Notes: generated from the letters alone by a model not told the origin. 64,000 bases of DNA from Actinopolyspora mortivallis DSM 44261 (GCF_000384035.1 NZ_KB913024.1:3763021-3827020); one strand, 5' to 3'. Positions 1 to 9,205 are shown, numbered from the stretch's first letter. Numbers and translations: made by a program.

Positions 1-235
1 CCGCGATCGTGTAACAACACGGGGCACACACCTCGGGCTCGGCCTCACACTCAACAAGGCCGGTGATGGTGGCCAACTCAAGCCGCACCAGACACAACGT
101 CAACACCCACGAGCCCGCACAGCGGGCCGGATGGTGTTCGAGCGCGTGCAACCGGGGTGTCTGCCCCCACCGGTGGTCGGCCTCGATGGGGGCCCACACC
201 AGAAACACCGGACTCCGCGGATACAACGGCCGCAT
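1..235 (-). CDS. Zinc-finger-like small protein, truncated by the window edge
   Basis: An open frame starts with ATG at 235 and runs off the left edge without a stop (78 residues visible). It has His30 followed by Cys39, Cys48, Cys63, Cys70 and Cys73, ending in a CAPC pair. The layout (tryptophan-rich start, a lone His, then Cys, then a late CxxC) resembles the intact protein at 32164-32454. Both lie divergently upstream of an HTH/DUF5753 gene, which supports a real gene. The zinc-binding role is inferred from the Cys/His pattern only. Confidence 0.55.
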   Translation of the reverse strand, partial: MRPLYPRSPVFLVWAPIEADHRWGQTPRLHALEHHPARCAGSWVLTLCLVRLELATITGLVECEAEPEVCAPCCYTIA

Positions 236-388
236 GTCACACCACCCGTATGCGCTTCACCACGAGTGTGTTGCTACACACTCGCAGTCTCTTCGCGACG
301 TTGTTGTGGCAGTCGAGCACACTCACTAGATCCACCTAACTTTGTTACAGTACACATCGGAATGACTATTGAACGTCATGATTTGTAC

Positions 389-410
389 CATCTCATAATC
401 AAGTGAGATG
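389..410. promoter_or_regulatory. Inverted repeat, probable operator of the adjacent HTH regulator
   Basis: CATCTCA and TGAGATG form a perfect 7-base inverted repeat separated by 8 bases. It lies between the divergent zinc-finger-like gene and the HTH regulator. Related TCTCA/TGAGA words recur at 440-468. Autoregulation is an inference from position. Confidence 0.45.
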
Positions 411-468
411 TTCCAATACCCCGATCGAGGGAGTCACGCGAGATGTCTCAGCTCATATCCTGAGATCT

Positions 469-1308
469 ATGCCTACGTCCCCACGCGCCCAAGCTCTCTC
501 GAAGGAACTCAAGCAAGCCAGGAATGAACGCGGGCTGACTGTCCGTGCCTTGGCAGACATGCTGGGCTGGAGCCATGCGCGCGTGAGCAGAATCGAAAAC
601 GCCAGGCAGGGGATCACAGTCGAAGACGTCAGCACCCTGCTCGGTTACCTACGGGTGGCTTCCGATGACCGAGACCGTCTGATCAAGATGACTCGAGAGT
701 TGCATGAACCTGCCTGGTGGGAAGTCCACCGAGGAGTGAACTCACAACTCGCTTCATTGATTGATGCTGAGCAACGCGCACACCGCATCACTTACGTAAC
801 TCCCACGCTGGTACCAGGGTTGCTACAGACGCGTGCCTACAGCAGGGCGATCTACGAAGCGGCAGGTCTCACTGACGAGGAAATCGACGATGCCGTCGCC
901 GTACGGCAGCACCGCCAAGGCATCATCGAACGATCGTCTCCCACCGAGCTGGTTGCCTACCTGGATGAGTCCGTTCTGCAACGCCCAGCGGGAAGTCGGG
1001 ACACCGCTGCCGAGCAACTTCGCTACCTCGCCAAAGTCAGTGAACGCAACAACATCTCTGTCCGGGTTCTCCCGCTGAGTGTTGGTGTACATGTAGGCCT
1101 CGACGGCATGTTCTCTGTCATCACCATGCCGAACGGCAGTTCCACCGTTCACATCGAGGCACCTAACGCAGGTGTGCTGCTGTCTGACCCCGACGATGTG
1201 CGACCCTACGAACGCATGCTCAGCAGGCTCGATGAGTCAGCGCTGTCTGCTGCTGACTCCACGAAGCTATTAAGCGAATACGTTCAACATCACGAGGGCA
1301 TAATATGA
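469..1308 (+). CDS. HTH (XRE) regulator with DUF5753 domain
   Basis: 279-residue DNA-binding regulator of the Scr1/DUF5753 type. Residues about 8-60 form a Cro/CI-type helix-turn-helix (GLTVRALADMLGWSHARVSR region). The remainder is a DUF5753 domain containing the typical VPGLLQT segment near residue 115. Such proteins usually work with DUF397 partners and are often described as antitoxin-like. Two DUF397 genes follow, the first overlapping this stop by four bases. A GTG at 403 is in frame but sits inside the inverted repeat, so ATG 469 is preferred, although it has only a weak ribosome site. Confidence 0.85.
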   Translation: MPTSPRAQALSKELKQARNERGLTVRALADMLGWSHARVSRIENARQGITVEDVSTLLGYLRVASDDRDRLIKMTRELHEPAWWEVHRGVNSQLASLIDAEQRAHRITYVTPTLVPGLLQTRAYSRAIYEAAGLTDEEIDDAVAVRQHRQGIIERSSPTELVAYLDESVLQRPAGSRDTAAEQLRYLAKVSERNNISVRVLPLSVGVHVGLDGMFSVITMPNGSSTVHIEAPNAGVLLSDPDDVRPYERMLSRLDESALSAADSTKLLSEYVQHHEGII

Positions 1309-1502
1309 TCGAGTTCGTCAACTGGCGGAAGTCCAGCCGCAGCAGTGCCTCCGGCAACTGCGTGGAGGTCGCCCGGAACCTGCCGGGAACCGCGCTTGTC
1401 CGGGACAGCAAACTCGGTGCGGACAGTCCTGTCCTCGCGGTCTCTCCTGAGCGCTTCACTACCTTCCTCGACGCGATCAAAAGCGATCGTCTCGACGGCT
1501 GA
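1305..1502 (+). CDS. DUF397 domain protein
   Basis: 65-residue protein with the DUF397 signature: a WRKSSRS start, an SGNCVEVA centre, a VRDSK strand and a C-terminal FTTFLDAIK helix. ATG 1305 overlaps the stop of the DUF5753 regulator in an ATGA junction, indicating translational coupling. DUF397 proteins are typically partners of DUF5753 regulators; the biochemical role of this copy is not evident from sequence. Confidence 0.85.
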   Translation: MIEFVNWRKSSRSSASGNCVEVARNLPGTALVRDSKLGADSPVLAVSPERFTTFLDAIKSDRLDG

Positions 1503-1639
1503 GCCCGCGTTGTGACGTCCCGCTCGGTATCACCGGGCGGGACCGTCTGCATCTTCACCCGGTCGGACCTCGCGTGCTGCCTGCCGCACGGGATATTCCC
1601 GGACGAGGAACACGGACCCCTGCCGCGAGGAGCACCCAC

Positions 1640-1843
1640 ATGGCCCCACCCCGCCTGACCGAGGCCCGGTGGCGCAAGTCAAGTCGCAGTACGGACAGCG
1701 GCAACTGCGTCGAGGTCGGCTACGCCTCCGAGACCGTGGGCATCCGGGACACCAAGAACCGCCACGGCGGCACCCTCGCCGTGGACCACACCGCCTGGGC
1801 GGCGTTCCTTCGCAGGATCAAACAGGGTCGCCTCGGAGACTGA
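1640..1843 (+). CDS. DUF397 domain protein, second copy
   Basis: 67-residue DUF397 protein (WRKSSRS, SGNCVEVG, IRDTKN, WAAFLRRIK). ATG 1640 is preceded by GAGGAG with good spacing. It differs clearly from the copy at 1305-1502, so it is either a second partner of the same regulator or an old duplication. It precedes a strong bidirectional hairpin and the convergent serS. Confidence 0.85.
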   Translation: MAPPRLTEARWRKSSRSTDSGNCVEVGYASETVGIRDTKNRHGGTLAVDHTAWAAFLRRIKQGRLGD

Positions 1844-1949
1844 CCCCCACCGACGACGCCCCGCCCGGCCACCAGCGGACGGGACGTGGCTGTCCCGCCC
1901 GCCGCAGCGGCCGCTCGTGGTGGGCGCTCCCAGCTGTGTTCCCGACCGT

Positions 1950-1975
1950 GGGGCTCGCGGGTTCCCGCGAGCCCC
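1950..1975. terminator. Strong bidirectional hairpin
   Basis: Perfect 12-base stem (1950-1961 with 1964-1975) with a two-base TT spacer, lying between the convergent DUF397 gene and serS. There is no long U-tract, so it would act as a stem-driven terminator on either strand. Confidence 0.6.
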
Positions 1976-2023
1976 CAAACCCACGGAAACCGACTCGGTG
2001 CCCCACACCGCGCCCCGGCGACG

Positions 2024-3286
2024 TCACCGGGGCGTGAGCAGCTCGCGTCCTCCCATGTAGGGCCGCAGGGCCTCCGGAACCCGCACCGATCCGTCCGGAC
2101 GCTGGTGGTTCTCCAGCAGGGCGACGATCCACCGGGTGGTGGCCAACGTCCCGTTGAGAGTGGCCGCGACGCGGTTGGTGCCCTCCTCGTCCCGGTGGCG
2201 GATGTTCAGCCGCCGCGCCTGGAAGGTGGTGCAGTTCGAAGTGGAGGTGAGCTCGCGGTAGTCCCCCTGGCTGGGGATCCACGCCTCGCAGTCGAACTTA
2301 CGGGCCGCGCTGTCGCCCAAGTCCCCGGCGGCGGTGTCGATCACCCGGTAGGGCAACTCCAGCTTGCCCAGCATCTCCTCCTCGGCTGCGAGCAGCCGCT
2401 CGTGCTCGCGCCGGGCGTCCTCGGGGGCGCAGTAGACGAACATCTCCAGCTTGTTGAACTGGTGCACCCGGATGATCCCCCGGGTGTCCTTGCCGTAGGA
2501 GCCCGCCTCCCGCCGGAAACAGGTGGACCAGCCCGCGTAGCGCAGCGGCCCCTCGGCGAAGTCGAGGATCTCGCCCTGGTGGTAACCGGCCAACGGCACC
2601 TCGGAGGTGCCGACCAGGTACAGGTCGTCCTCCTCCAGGTGGTAGACCTCGGAGGAGTGCGCGCCGAGGAACCCGGTGCCGTCCATGACCTCCGGGCGGA
2701 CGAGCACCGGCGGCACCGTCAGGGTGAACCCGGAGGAGACCGCGCTGTCGGCGGCCATGTTCAGCAGGGCCAGCTCCAGCTGCGCCCCCACCCCGGTGAG
2801 GAAGTAGAACCGCGCGCCGGAGACCTTGGCCCCGCGCTCCATGTCCAGCGCCCCCAGCGCGGTCCCCAGGTCGAGATGGTCGGCCACCTCGAAGTCGAAC
2901 TCCGGCGGGGTGCCCACGTGTTTGAGCACCACGTAGTCCTGCTCGCCGCCCGGTGGGGTCTCGGGCTCGACGATGTTGGACACGGCGCGCTGGGCGCGTT
3001 CCAGCTCCTGCTCGGCCGCGCTCTGCTCCGCCTCGGCCTCCTTGACCCGCGCCGCGAGCTCCTTGGCCCGGGACAGCAGCTGTTCCCGCTGTTCCCCCGA
3101 GGCCCTGCCGACTTCCTTGCCCATCCGCTTCTGTTCGGCACGCAGGTCGTCGGCGTTGGCGACCGCCGACCTGCGCCGCTCGTCGGCGGCGAGCAGTGCG
3201 TCCACCAGAGCGGGATCCTCTCCGCGGGCGCGCTGCGAGGCGCGCACGGCCTCCGGATCCTCGCGCAGCGTCTTCAGGTCGATCAC
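2024..3286 (-). CDS. serS: Seryl-tRNA synthetase
   Basis: 420-residue class II aminoacyl-tRNA synthetase that charges tRNA-Ser with serine in the cytoplasm. Residues about 30-105 are the charged antiparallel coiled coil that grips the tRNA long arm. The catalytic domain follows, with motif 1 around [16 protein letters not shown], motif 2 in the [15 protein letters not shown] segment and motif 3 near the C-terminus ([15 protein letters not shown]). GTG 3286 is preceded by TAGGCT eight bases upstream, so the gene is probably leaderless. It stands alone, divergent from the septum-formation gene. Confidence 0.97.
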   Translation of the reverse strand: MIDLKTLREDPEAVRASQRARGEDPALVDALLAADERRRSAVANADDLRAEQKRMGKEVGRASGEQREQLLSRAKELAARVKEAEAEQSAAEQELERAQRAVSNIVEPETPPGGEQDYVVLKHVGTPPEFDFEVADHLDLGTALGALDMERGAKVSGARFYFLTGVGAQLELALLNMAADSAVSSGFTLTVPPVLVRPEVMDGTGFLGAHSSEVYHLEEDDLYLVGTSEVPLAGYHQGEILDFAEGPLRYAGWSTCFRREAGSYGKDTRGIIRVHQFNKLEMFVYCAPEDARREHERLLAAEEEMLGKLELPYRVIDTAAGDLGDSAARKFDCEAWIPSQGDYRELTSTSNCTTFQARRLNIRHRDEEGTNRVAATLNGTLATTRWIVALLENHQRPDGSVRVPEALRPYMGGRELLTPR

Positions 3287-3416
3287 GGCAGGTCAGCCTA
3301 GCTTGTGCGCCCACGGCGCGCCGAGCCCGGGTACCGGCCGCGTGTCACACGCACGTCCGGTGTGGGGCACCGCGCCTCGGCAGTGACCGGGGACTCCAGG
3401 CAGTATGGAAGGCGTG

Positions 3417-4439
3417 ATGGCCGAGCCCCCCGAACCGGACCGGCGGTCCGAGCCGAGTCGTTCCCCGAAACGCTCCCGGCACGACCCCACGAGCACCCGA
3501 CTGGTGATGATCTCGGCCGTGCTCGGCGCGTTGCTGGTCTTCACCGTCGCCGCCGCCCTGAACTGGCCCTCCGAGGAGTCGGCCCAGCCCGGTCTGGGCG
3601 AGCAGCCGACCACCACGAGCCCCCCGCCGGAGTTCGAGGCTCCCCCCGGGACCTGCCTGAACTGGACCGAGCCGGACGCCACCGACATCCGCGAGGTGAA
3701 CTGCTCCGAGCCGCACCTGTTCGAGATGACCGGCAAGAGCGAGGTCTGGGCGCGGTTCGGCCCGGACGCCCCCTTCCCCGACACCGAGGTCTTCAACAAG
3801 CTCAAGACGCAACGGTGCACCGACGTCGCCCGGGAGTACCTCGACGGCCGCCTCGACCCGAAGGGACGCTTCGAGGCCAGCGCCTTCCTGCCGAGCAAGG
3901 AGAGCTGGGAGCGGGGGGACCGCACCCTGCACTGCGCGTTGCAGCAGCCCGGCCCGGCGGGCAAGCTGTACCGGTTCACCGGCAAGGTGGCCGAGCTCGA
4001 CCAGTCGGACGTCTACGAGGTGGGCACCTGCTTCGGTATCAGCGGCTCCGCGGTGTCCTCGCTGGTGGACTGCTCCCGGCCGCACTCGGTGGAGATCACC
4101 GGGGTCGTCGACCTGGGCCAGGAGTTCTCCGGGCAGCACCCCGGCACCGAGCAGCAGGACGAGTACCTCATCGACGCCTGCCGACAGCGGCTGGAGGACT
4201 TCGCGGGCAGCGCGAACGCCGCCGAGGACAAGGACCTGACGCTGTACTGGGACAACATCGGCCAGCCGAGCTGGCAGGCCGGTTCCCGCAAGGTCAACTG
4301 CAAGGTCGCGGCCACGCTCGGCGAGGACGAGGGCTTCGCCCCGGTGACCGGTAGCGTCCAGGGTGAGGTGTCGATCTCCGAGGAGCCCGCGCCCACCACC
4401 CCCCCGAGCCCGGGGGTTCCGGCCACACGAACGAGGTGA
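3417..4439 (+). CDS. Septum formation family membrane protein
   Basis: 340-residue single-pass membrane protein. A charged cytoplasmic N-terminus of about 30 residues precedes a transmembrane helix (LVMISAVLGALLVFTVAAAL). The outside part contains two similar Cys-containing halves (GTCLNW...VNCSEPHLFEMTG and VGTCFG...VDCSRPHSVEITG), as in the actinobacterial septum-formation (Septum_form) family. A TATGGA box ends eight bases before ATG 3417, favouring a leaderless start there over ATG 3405. It is followed with almost no gap by the metallopeptidase at 4447. Confidence 0.8.
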   Translation: MAEPPEPDRRSEPSRSPKRSRHDPTSTRLVMISAVLGALLVFTVAAALNWPSEESAQPGLGEQPTTTSPPPEFEAPPGTCLNWTEPDATDIREVNCSEPHLFEMTGKSEVWARFGPDAPFPDTEVFNKLKTQRCTDVAREYLDGRLDPKGRFEASAFLPSKESWERGDRTLHCALQQPGPAGKLYRFTGKVAELDQSDVYEVGTCFGISGSAVSSLVDCSRPHSVEITGVVDLGQEFSGQHPGTEQQDEYLIDACRQRLEDFAGSANAAEDKDLTLYWDNIGQPSWQAGSRKVNCKVAATLGEDEGFAPVTGSVQGEVSISEEPAPTTPPSPGVPATRTR

Positions 4440-4446
4440 TGTCGCC

Positions 4447-4797
4447 GTGCCGGTCGAGATGACCCGCCAACGCTTCGAGGAACTCGTCTCCGACGCCCTG
4501 GACCTGGTTCCCCACGAGCTGATGGTCGAGCTGGACAACGTCGTGGTGCTGGTGCAGGACCGCCACCCCGAGGACGCGACGCTGCTCGGGCTGTACGAGG
4601 GGGTGGCGTTGACCGAGCGGGACAGCACCTACGGCGGGGTGCTGCCCGACCGGATCACCATCTACCGCGAACCGCTGCTGGAGAGCTGCGCCGACGAGCA
4701 GGAGGTGGTCGACGAGGTCGCGGTGACCGTGGTGCACGAACTCGCCCACCACTTCGGCATCGAGGAGGCCCGGCTGCACGAGCTCGGCTGGGGCTGA
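4447..4797 (+). CDS. Zincin-like metallopeptidase family protein (DUF1025 type)
   Basis: 116-residue small putative metallopeptidase. The zinc motif is visible at His97-Glu98-Leu-Ala-His101, followed by HFGIEE. This and the overall length match the minimal zincin family (DUF1025). GTG 4447 is chosen because an AGGTG ribosome site lies about eight bases upstream; ATG 4459 is the alternative. It lies 7 bases downstream of the septum-formation gene and is probably co-transcribed. Substrate unknown. Confidence 0.85.
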   Translation: MPVEMTRQRFEELVSDALDLVPHELMVELDNVVVLVQDRHPEDATLLGLYEGVALTERDSTYGGVLPDRITIYREPLLESCADEQEVVDEVAVTVVHELAHHFGIEEARLHELGWG

Positions 4798-4806
4798 GAC
4801 GCGGGG

Positions 4807-5730
4807 CTAGCCCAGCCTTCCGGCGCGCACCCGGGCCAGCCAGGAGGCCGACTCCTGGAAGGCCTGCTCCGAGGCGGAGGGGCGCACGTTGACCGGGGCC
4901 CGCTCGGCCTTCGGGAAGGAGCCCAGGAAGCGGATCTCGGAGCAGCGCCGGTGCAGCCCGGCCAACGCGTCCCCCACCCGGGCGTCGGCCACGTGCCCCT
5001 CCAGGTCGAGGAAGAAGCGGTAGGCCCCCAGCCGGTCGGCCGTGGGGCGGGACTCGATGCGGCTCAGGTTGATCCCGCGCAGGGACAGCTCGGTCAGCAT
5101 CTCGGCCAGGGTGCCCACCTCGTCGTGGGCCACCACGGCGATCGAGGTCCGGTCGGAGCCGGTCGGCTGGGGCAGCGGCCCGGGTGGGCGGATCAGCAGG
5201 AAACGGGTCATCGCCTCGTCCACGTCGGCGATCCCGTGCGCCAGGTGGGCCAGCTCGGGGTGGTGCTGCCCCGCCACGGGGGCCACCACCGCCGCGTCGG
5301 CACGACCCGCTGCCACCTCCTCGGCGGCCGCGGCGGTGGAGGAGGTGGGCACGCTCTCCGCCCCGGGCAGGTGCTCGGCCCGCCACCGCCGCACCTGGGC
5401 CAGGGCGTGCGGGTGGCTGGCCACCGAGGTGATCTCCCGCTCGGTGGTGCCCGGTCGGGTCAGCACGTCGAACCGGATCGGCAGCACGGTCTCGGCCACG
5501 GCGACCAGCGGGCCTCCGGAGGTGAGCCCGTCCAGGGTCGCCGAGACCGAGCCCTCCACCGAGTTCTCCACCGGGACCCCGGCGGCGAAGACCTCCTCGG
5601 CGCGCACCGCGTCCAGGGACGCGCGGATGGACTCGTAGGGGACCAGCTCGGGGGTGATGTCGGAGGTCAACGCGCGGGTCGCCTGTTCGGCGAACGTTCC
5701 CCGCGGACCGAGGTAGGCGATTCGGGGCAC
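4807..5730 (-). CDS. pheA: Prephenate dehydratase
   Basis: 307-residue monofunctional enzyme converting prephenate to phenylpyruvate in phenylalanine biosynthesis. Residues 2-185 are the PDT domain (IAYLGPRGTFAEQA start, NSVEGSV motif). Residues about 200-285 form an ACT regulatory domain carrying the ESRP motif (NLSRIESRPT) associated with phenylalanine feedback. GTG 5730 lies six bases after a TAGCCT box, so the transcript is probably leaderless. No chorismate mutase domain is present. Confidence 0.95.
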   Translation of the reverse strand: MPRIAYLGPRGTFAEQATRALTSDITPELVPYESIRASLDAVRAEEVFAAGVPVENSVEGSVSATLDGLTSGGPLVAVAETVLPIRFDVLTRPGTTEREITSVASHPHALAQVRRWRAEHLPGAESVPTSSTAAAAEEVAAGRADAAVVAPVAGQHHPELAHLAHGIADVDEAMTRFLLIRPPGPLPQPTGSDRTSIAVVAHDEVGTLAEMLTELSLRGINLSRIESRPTADRLGAYRFFLDLEGHVADARVGDALAGLHRRCSEIRFLGSFPKAERAPVNVRPSASEQAFQESASWLARVRAGRLG

Positions 5731-5878
5731 GTGTTCAGGCTACGAGCGGATCGGCGTCGCCTCGTCGCCCGGCCCGGCCGCCGGTGCGGGGTGTTCACCC
5801 GGACGGACTTGAAGATCTTCCCCCGAAGTGTGATCTACCCGATTACGCGCGGCGGGTGTTTCCTGCGATGCTGTGCAC

Positions 5879-6478
5879 GTGACCGCGGATTCGGAGCGCT
5901 CGAGGAACGGGGCGGCGCCGGAGCTGAGGCTGGTCCTGTGCGCACTGGACGAGTCGCTGGCCGCAGCGTGGAGGGACATCGCCGACGGTCGTGCGGGCGT
6001 CAGCGTCTACCACGGTTCGGTGCTCGACAACCGGGTGGACGCCGTGGTGAGCCCGGCGAACTCCTACGGGTGGATGCGGGGCGGTGTGGACGCCGTCTAC
6101 GCGACCGCCTTCCCCGAGGTGGAGCAGCAGGTGCGCAGCGCCGTGCTCGCCTACCACGGGGGAGAGCTGCCCGTGGGCGAGGCACTGCTGGTGCCCACCG
6201 GCTCGCGGGTACCGGCCTGGCTGATCAGCGCACCGACCGTCCGCGAGCCGGGCGAGCGGCTGCCCACGGACACGGTGAGCCCCTACCTGGCGGCACGGGC
6301 GGTGCTGCGGCTGTGGTCCGGGGCGGTGCTCGACAACGGGATCCCGGTTCGGCGGGTCGTCCGTTCCATCGCGCTGCCCGGGCTGGGGACCGGGGTGGGT
6401 GGGGCCACGCCGGAGCTGTGCGCGAAACAGGTCGCCGCCGCCTGGGACGAGGTGTTCACCCGGGTGCACAGCCGCTGA
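5879..6478 (+). CDS. Macro-domain protein
   Basis: About 199 residues with a macro-domain core: VYHGSVLDNRVDAVVSPANS near residue 45, a GGVDAVYA turn, and IALPGLGTGVGG near residue 165. These correspond to the ADP-ribose-binding loops of macro domains, so the protein may bind or hydrolyse ADP-ribose derivatives, or act in nucleotide metabolism. GTG 5873 and GTG 5879 are both possible starts. It is divergent from pheA and has no obvious operon partner. Confidence 0.75.
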   Translation: MTADSERSRNGAAPELRLVLCALDESLAAAWRDIADGRAGVSVYHGSVLDNRVDAVVSPANSYGWMRGGVDAVYATAFPEVEQQVRSAVLAYHGGELPVGEALLVPTGSRVPAWLISAPTVREPGERLPTDTVSPYLAARAVLRLWSGAVLDNGIPVRRVVRSIALPGLGTGVGGATPELCAKQVAAAWDEVFTRVHSR

Positions 6479-6764
6479 CCCCTCGCCCGGCCGGGTGAGT
6501 ACCGGGGCGACGGCCCCGCGGCGGGTTTCGCTCCCGCGCACACCGCGCCCCGAGGGCGTAGCCTCGGTTCGTCGTCCGTTGTCGGGCAGCGTCCCGGCGG
6601 GCCGGGCGGCGGGAACGCCTTCCGCGCGGGAACGGCCTCGTCCCGTCACGCCCCCGGAGCGACCGCCGCCCGGGAGTGTCCACGGTCGACACCGGCGGGA
6701 GGTGCCGCCCCAGCGACCTCGCCGCGCCCAACCGTTTCGTGAACAGTTCCCGGGAGGTTCGCCG

Positions 6765-7286
6765 ATGCTGGTTCGCAGGCTCGCGCGTCCGTTGTTGGCC
6801 GCGATCTTCGTCTACGGGGGGATCGGGGTGTTCCGGGATCCCCAGGGCCACGCCGAGGCCGCGGCCCCGCTGGTGGAACGCGCCACCGAGCCCGTCCGGG
6901 ACACCCTTCCCCAGCGGATGCCCACCGACGCCGAGACCCTGGTCAAGATCGACGGGGGCGTCAAGATCGGCGCCGGGCTGCTGCTGGCCCTGGGCAGGTT
7001 CCCCAGGTTCTCCGCGCTGCTGCTCAGCGCGAGCCTGGTACCGACCACCTTGGTCGGACACGCGTTCTGGGAACACTCCGACCCGGAACAGCGCTCGGCC
7101 CAGCAGGTCCACTTCATCAAGAACCTGGGGCTGCTGGGGGGTCTGCTCACCACCGTCGTGGACACCAAGGGCAAGCCCTCGGTGGGCTACCGGGCGCGCC
7201 ACGGCGCCCACCGCGTGGCCGAACAGACCCAGCACGCCGTGGGCGGCCGCCGGAGGAAGTGCGGGTTCCGCGCTTCCGGCGGGTGA
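6765..7286 (+). CDS. DoxX-family membrane protein
   Basis: 173-residue protein with several hydrophobic helices (RPLLAAIFVYGGIGVF, IGAGLLLALG, FSALLLSASLVPTTLVGHAFW, LGLLGGLLTTVV), matching the DoxX family of small integral membrane proteins. The long basic C-terminal tail is unusual but contains no recognisable domain. The start is supported by GGGAGG upstream of ATG 6765. Function unknown; some family members take part in thiol or redox homeostasis. Confidence 0.8.
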   Translation: MLVRRLARPLLAAIFVYGGIGVFRDPQGHAEAAAPLVERATEPVRDTLPQRMPTDAETLVKIDGGVKIGAGLLLALGRFPRFSALLLSASLVPTTLVGHAFWEHSDPEQRSAQQVHFIKNLGLLGGLLTTVVDTKGKPSVGYRARHGAHRVAEQTQHAVGGRRRKCGFRASGG

Positions 7287-7336
7287 GCGCCCCCTGCCCG
7301 GACAGCGGTGGTTTCCCTGCCAGTAGCGTTGGGGAC

Positions 7337-7969
7337 GTGTCGGTACGTGTGCTGCTCGTCGACGACCACGAGGTGGTCCGCAGGGGTCTGCGCGACCTGC
7401 TGGACACCGAGGAGGACGTCCGGGTCGTCGGGGAGGCCGGCGGGGTGGACGAGGCGCTCGTCCGCGCCGGTGCCGAACGTCCCGACGTGGCCGTGGTGGA
7501 CATGCGGCTGCCGGACGGAGACGGGCTCGACCTGTGTCGCAGGCTCCGGGAGTCCGAGCACCCCCCGCACTGCCTGGTGCTGACCGCCTTCGACGACGAG
7601 CAGGCGCTGGTGGGGGCCATCAACGCGGGAGCCTCCGGATACCTGCTCAAACAGGTGCGCGGCCAGGACCTGGTCAACGCGGTGCGGGAGGTCGCGGCGG
7701 GGCGTTCCCTGCTCGACCCGGTCACCACCAGGAGGGTGCTGGACCGGCTGCGGGAGGGTTCCGCGCGGGAACGGGACGAGCTGTCCGAGCTCACCGAGCA
7801 GGAACGCCGGGTGCTGGAACTGATCGGCGAGGGCCTGAGCAACCGGGAGATCGCCGAGCGGCTGTTCCTCGCGGAGAAGACCGTCAAGAACTACGTGACC
7901 TCGGTGCTGGCCAAACTCGGCATGGAACGCCGCACCCAGGCGGCCGCCTGGTACGCGCGGCGGCGCTGA
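7337..7969 (+). CDS. DosR/DevR-like NarL-family response regulator
   Basis: 210-residue two-component regulator. Residues 1-120 form the receiver with DDHEVVRRGL and phospho-acceptor Asp55 (VVDMRLPDGDG). Residues about 145-210 form a LuxR/NarL helix-turn-helix with EKTVKNYVTSVLAKLGMERRTQAA, close to what I recall of the DosR/DevR C-terminus. TAGCGT at 7324-7329 followed by GTG 7337 indicates a leaderless start. It lies tail-to-tail with a GAF histidine kinase (7985-9139) and near cydDC, cydB and cydA, whose upstream region carries a DevR-like box. A role in hypoxia or respiratory regulation is inferred. Confidence 0.92.
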   Translation: MSVRVLLVDDHEVVRRGLRDLLDTEEDVRVVGEAGGVDEALVRAGAERPDVAVVDMRLPDGDGLDLCRRLRESEHPPHCLVLTAFDDEQALVGAINAGASGYLLKQVRGQDLVNAVREVAAGRSLLDPVTTRRVLDRLREGSARERDELSELTEQERRVLELIGEGLSNREIAERLFLAEKTVKNYVTSVLAKLGMERRTQAAAWYARRR

Positions 7970-7984
7970 GAACCCCTGCCGGGC

Positions 7985-9139
7985 TCACCCGGCCGAGAGC
8001 GGTACCTCCCAGGTGACCGTGCTGCCGCTGTCCGGGGAGGAGCTGATCTCGCAGTGGCCCCCGGCGGCCACCGCGCGTTCCTCCATGTTGCGCAGTCCGC
8101 GTTTGCTCACGTCGTGCGGGATCCCGCAGCCGTCGTCGGTGACCTGCAACAGCAGCCCCGTCCCGGTGCGCCGCACCCGCACCAGCACCGCCCGCGCCCC
8201 CGAGTGGCGCACCACGTTGGACAGCGCCTCGCGCAGTGCGGCCCGCGCGTGGTCGGCCACGGCCACGGGCACGCTGTCGAGATCGCCGTCGATCTCCAGC
8301 TCGGGCGACCATCCGAGCAGCTCCCCGGCGATGCGCACCTCCGAACGCAGCGAGTCCGCCAGGTCCGGGGCCTGCTCGGAGCACTGCGGGTCGGTCGAGG
8401 TGAGGGTGCGCACCGTGGCCCGCACCTCCGCGATCGTCTGGTCGATCTGGTCGGTCACCTCGGTGAGCCGTTCGGCGTCGTCGGCGTCGAGCCGGTCGGA
8501 CAGCCTGCGTCCCAGCACGTTCAGCTGGACCCCGGCCCCGTAGAGCCGCTGCACGATCACGTCGTGCAGGTCGCGGGCTATCCGCTCCCGCTCCTGGTAG
8601 ACCGCGATGCGCTGACGCGCGGTGGAGCCCTCGGCCAGCACCAGCGCCAGCCCGGCCTGCGCGGCGAAGGAGGTGAGCACGTCGACCGTCACCCTGGTGA
8701 AGGGCTCGGTGTTCCTCCTGCGGTAGACGGCCAGCGCCCCCAGCCTCCGCTCGCGGGTGCCGAAGGGAGCCACGGCGAAGGGGCCGTACACCCGCAGCGC
8801 GCGGGGAACATAGGGCGCGGTCAGCGGGTCGTCGATGAGGTCGTCCACCACCACGGGGACCCCGTCCCGGGCGACCTGGGCGGCCGCCGAACGCGGGGAC
8901 AGCACCGAGCCGACCGGGTCGCTGGGGGGATCGGAGGCGTGCGGACCCGTGTGCGCGGCCTCGACGGTGAGGTTGTCCTGCTCGTCCCGGACCATGACCA
9001 GCCCCAGGTCCGCCTCGGTGAGGGTGGCGGCGCGTCGCACGACGAGCGGCAGCACCGAGTCCGGGTCCTCCGAGGCCAAGGCCGCCTTGGTGATCTCGGT
9101 GGACGCGGCGAGCATCCGCCTGGCCAGCATCGAGTCCAT
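7985..9139 (-). CDS. GAF-domain sensor histidine kinase (DevS-like)
   Basis: 384-residue cytoplasmic histidine kinase. Residues about 15-165 form a GAF domain. A HisKA_3 dimerisation helix carries phospho-acceptor His192 (RIARDLHDVIVQRL). The HATPase at the C-terminus has EALSNVVRHSGA (N box), DDGCGIP (G1) and RGLRNMEERA (G2). There are no membrane helices. The GAF segment lacks the HPP/His arrangement that holds heme in mycobacterial DosS. ATG 9139 lies ten bases after TAGTCT; in-frame TTG 9205 would directly abut the cydDC stop. It is encoded on the cyd strand, convergent with the DosR-like regulator, its likely partner. Confidence 0.9.
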   Translation of the reverse strand: MDSMLARRMLAASTEITKAALASEDPDSVLPLVVRRAATLTEADLGLVMVRDEQDNLTVEAAHTGPHASDPPSDPVGSVLSPRSAAAQVARDGVPVVVDDLIDDPLTAPYVPRALRVYGPFAVAPFGTRERRLGALAVYRRRNTEPFTRVTVDVLTSFAAQAGLALVLAEGSTARQRIAVYQERERIARDLHDVIVQRLYGAGVQLNVLGRRLSDRLDADDAERLTEVTDQIDQTIAEVRATVRTLTSTDPQCSEQAPDLADSLRSEVRIAGELLGWSPELEIDGDLDSVPVAVADHARAALREALSNVVRHSGARAVLVRVRRTGTGLLLQVTDDGCGIPHDVSKRGLRNMEERAVAAGGHCEISSSPDSGSTVTWEVPLSAG

Positions 9140-9205
9140 GACAACCACGAGACTAGGCCCCACGTGCTCCGGTGTCCGGGTCACCAGCGCCGATGGCGAG
9201 CACAA

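Noticed and set aside
1886-3301. 471-residue plus-strand frame over serS
   Set aside because: Shadow of serS with low-complexity translation and no motifs.
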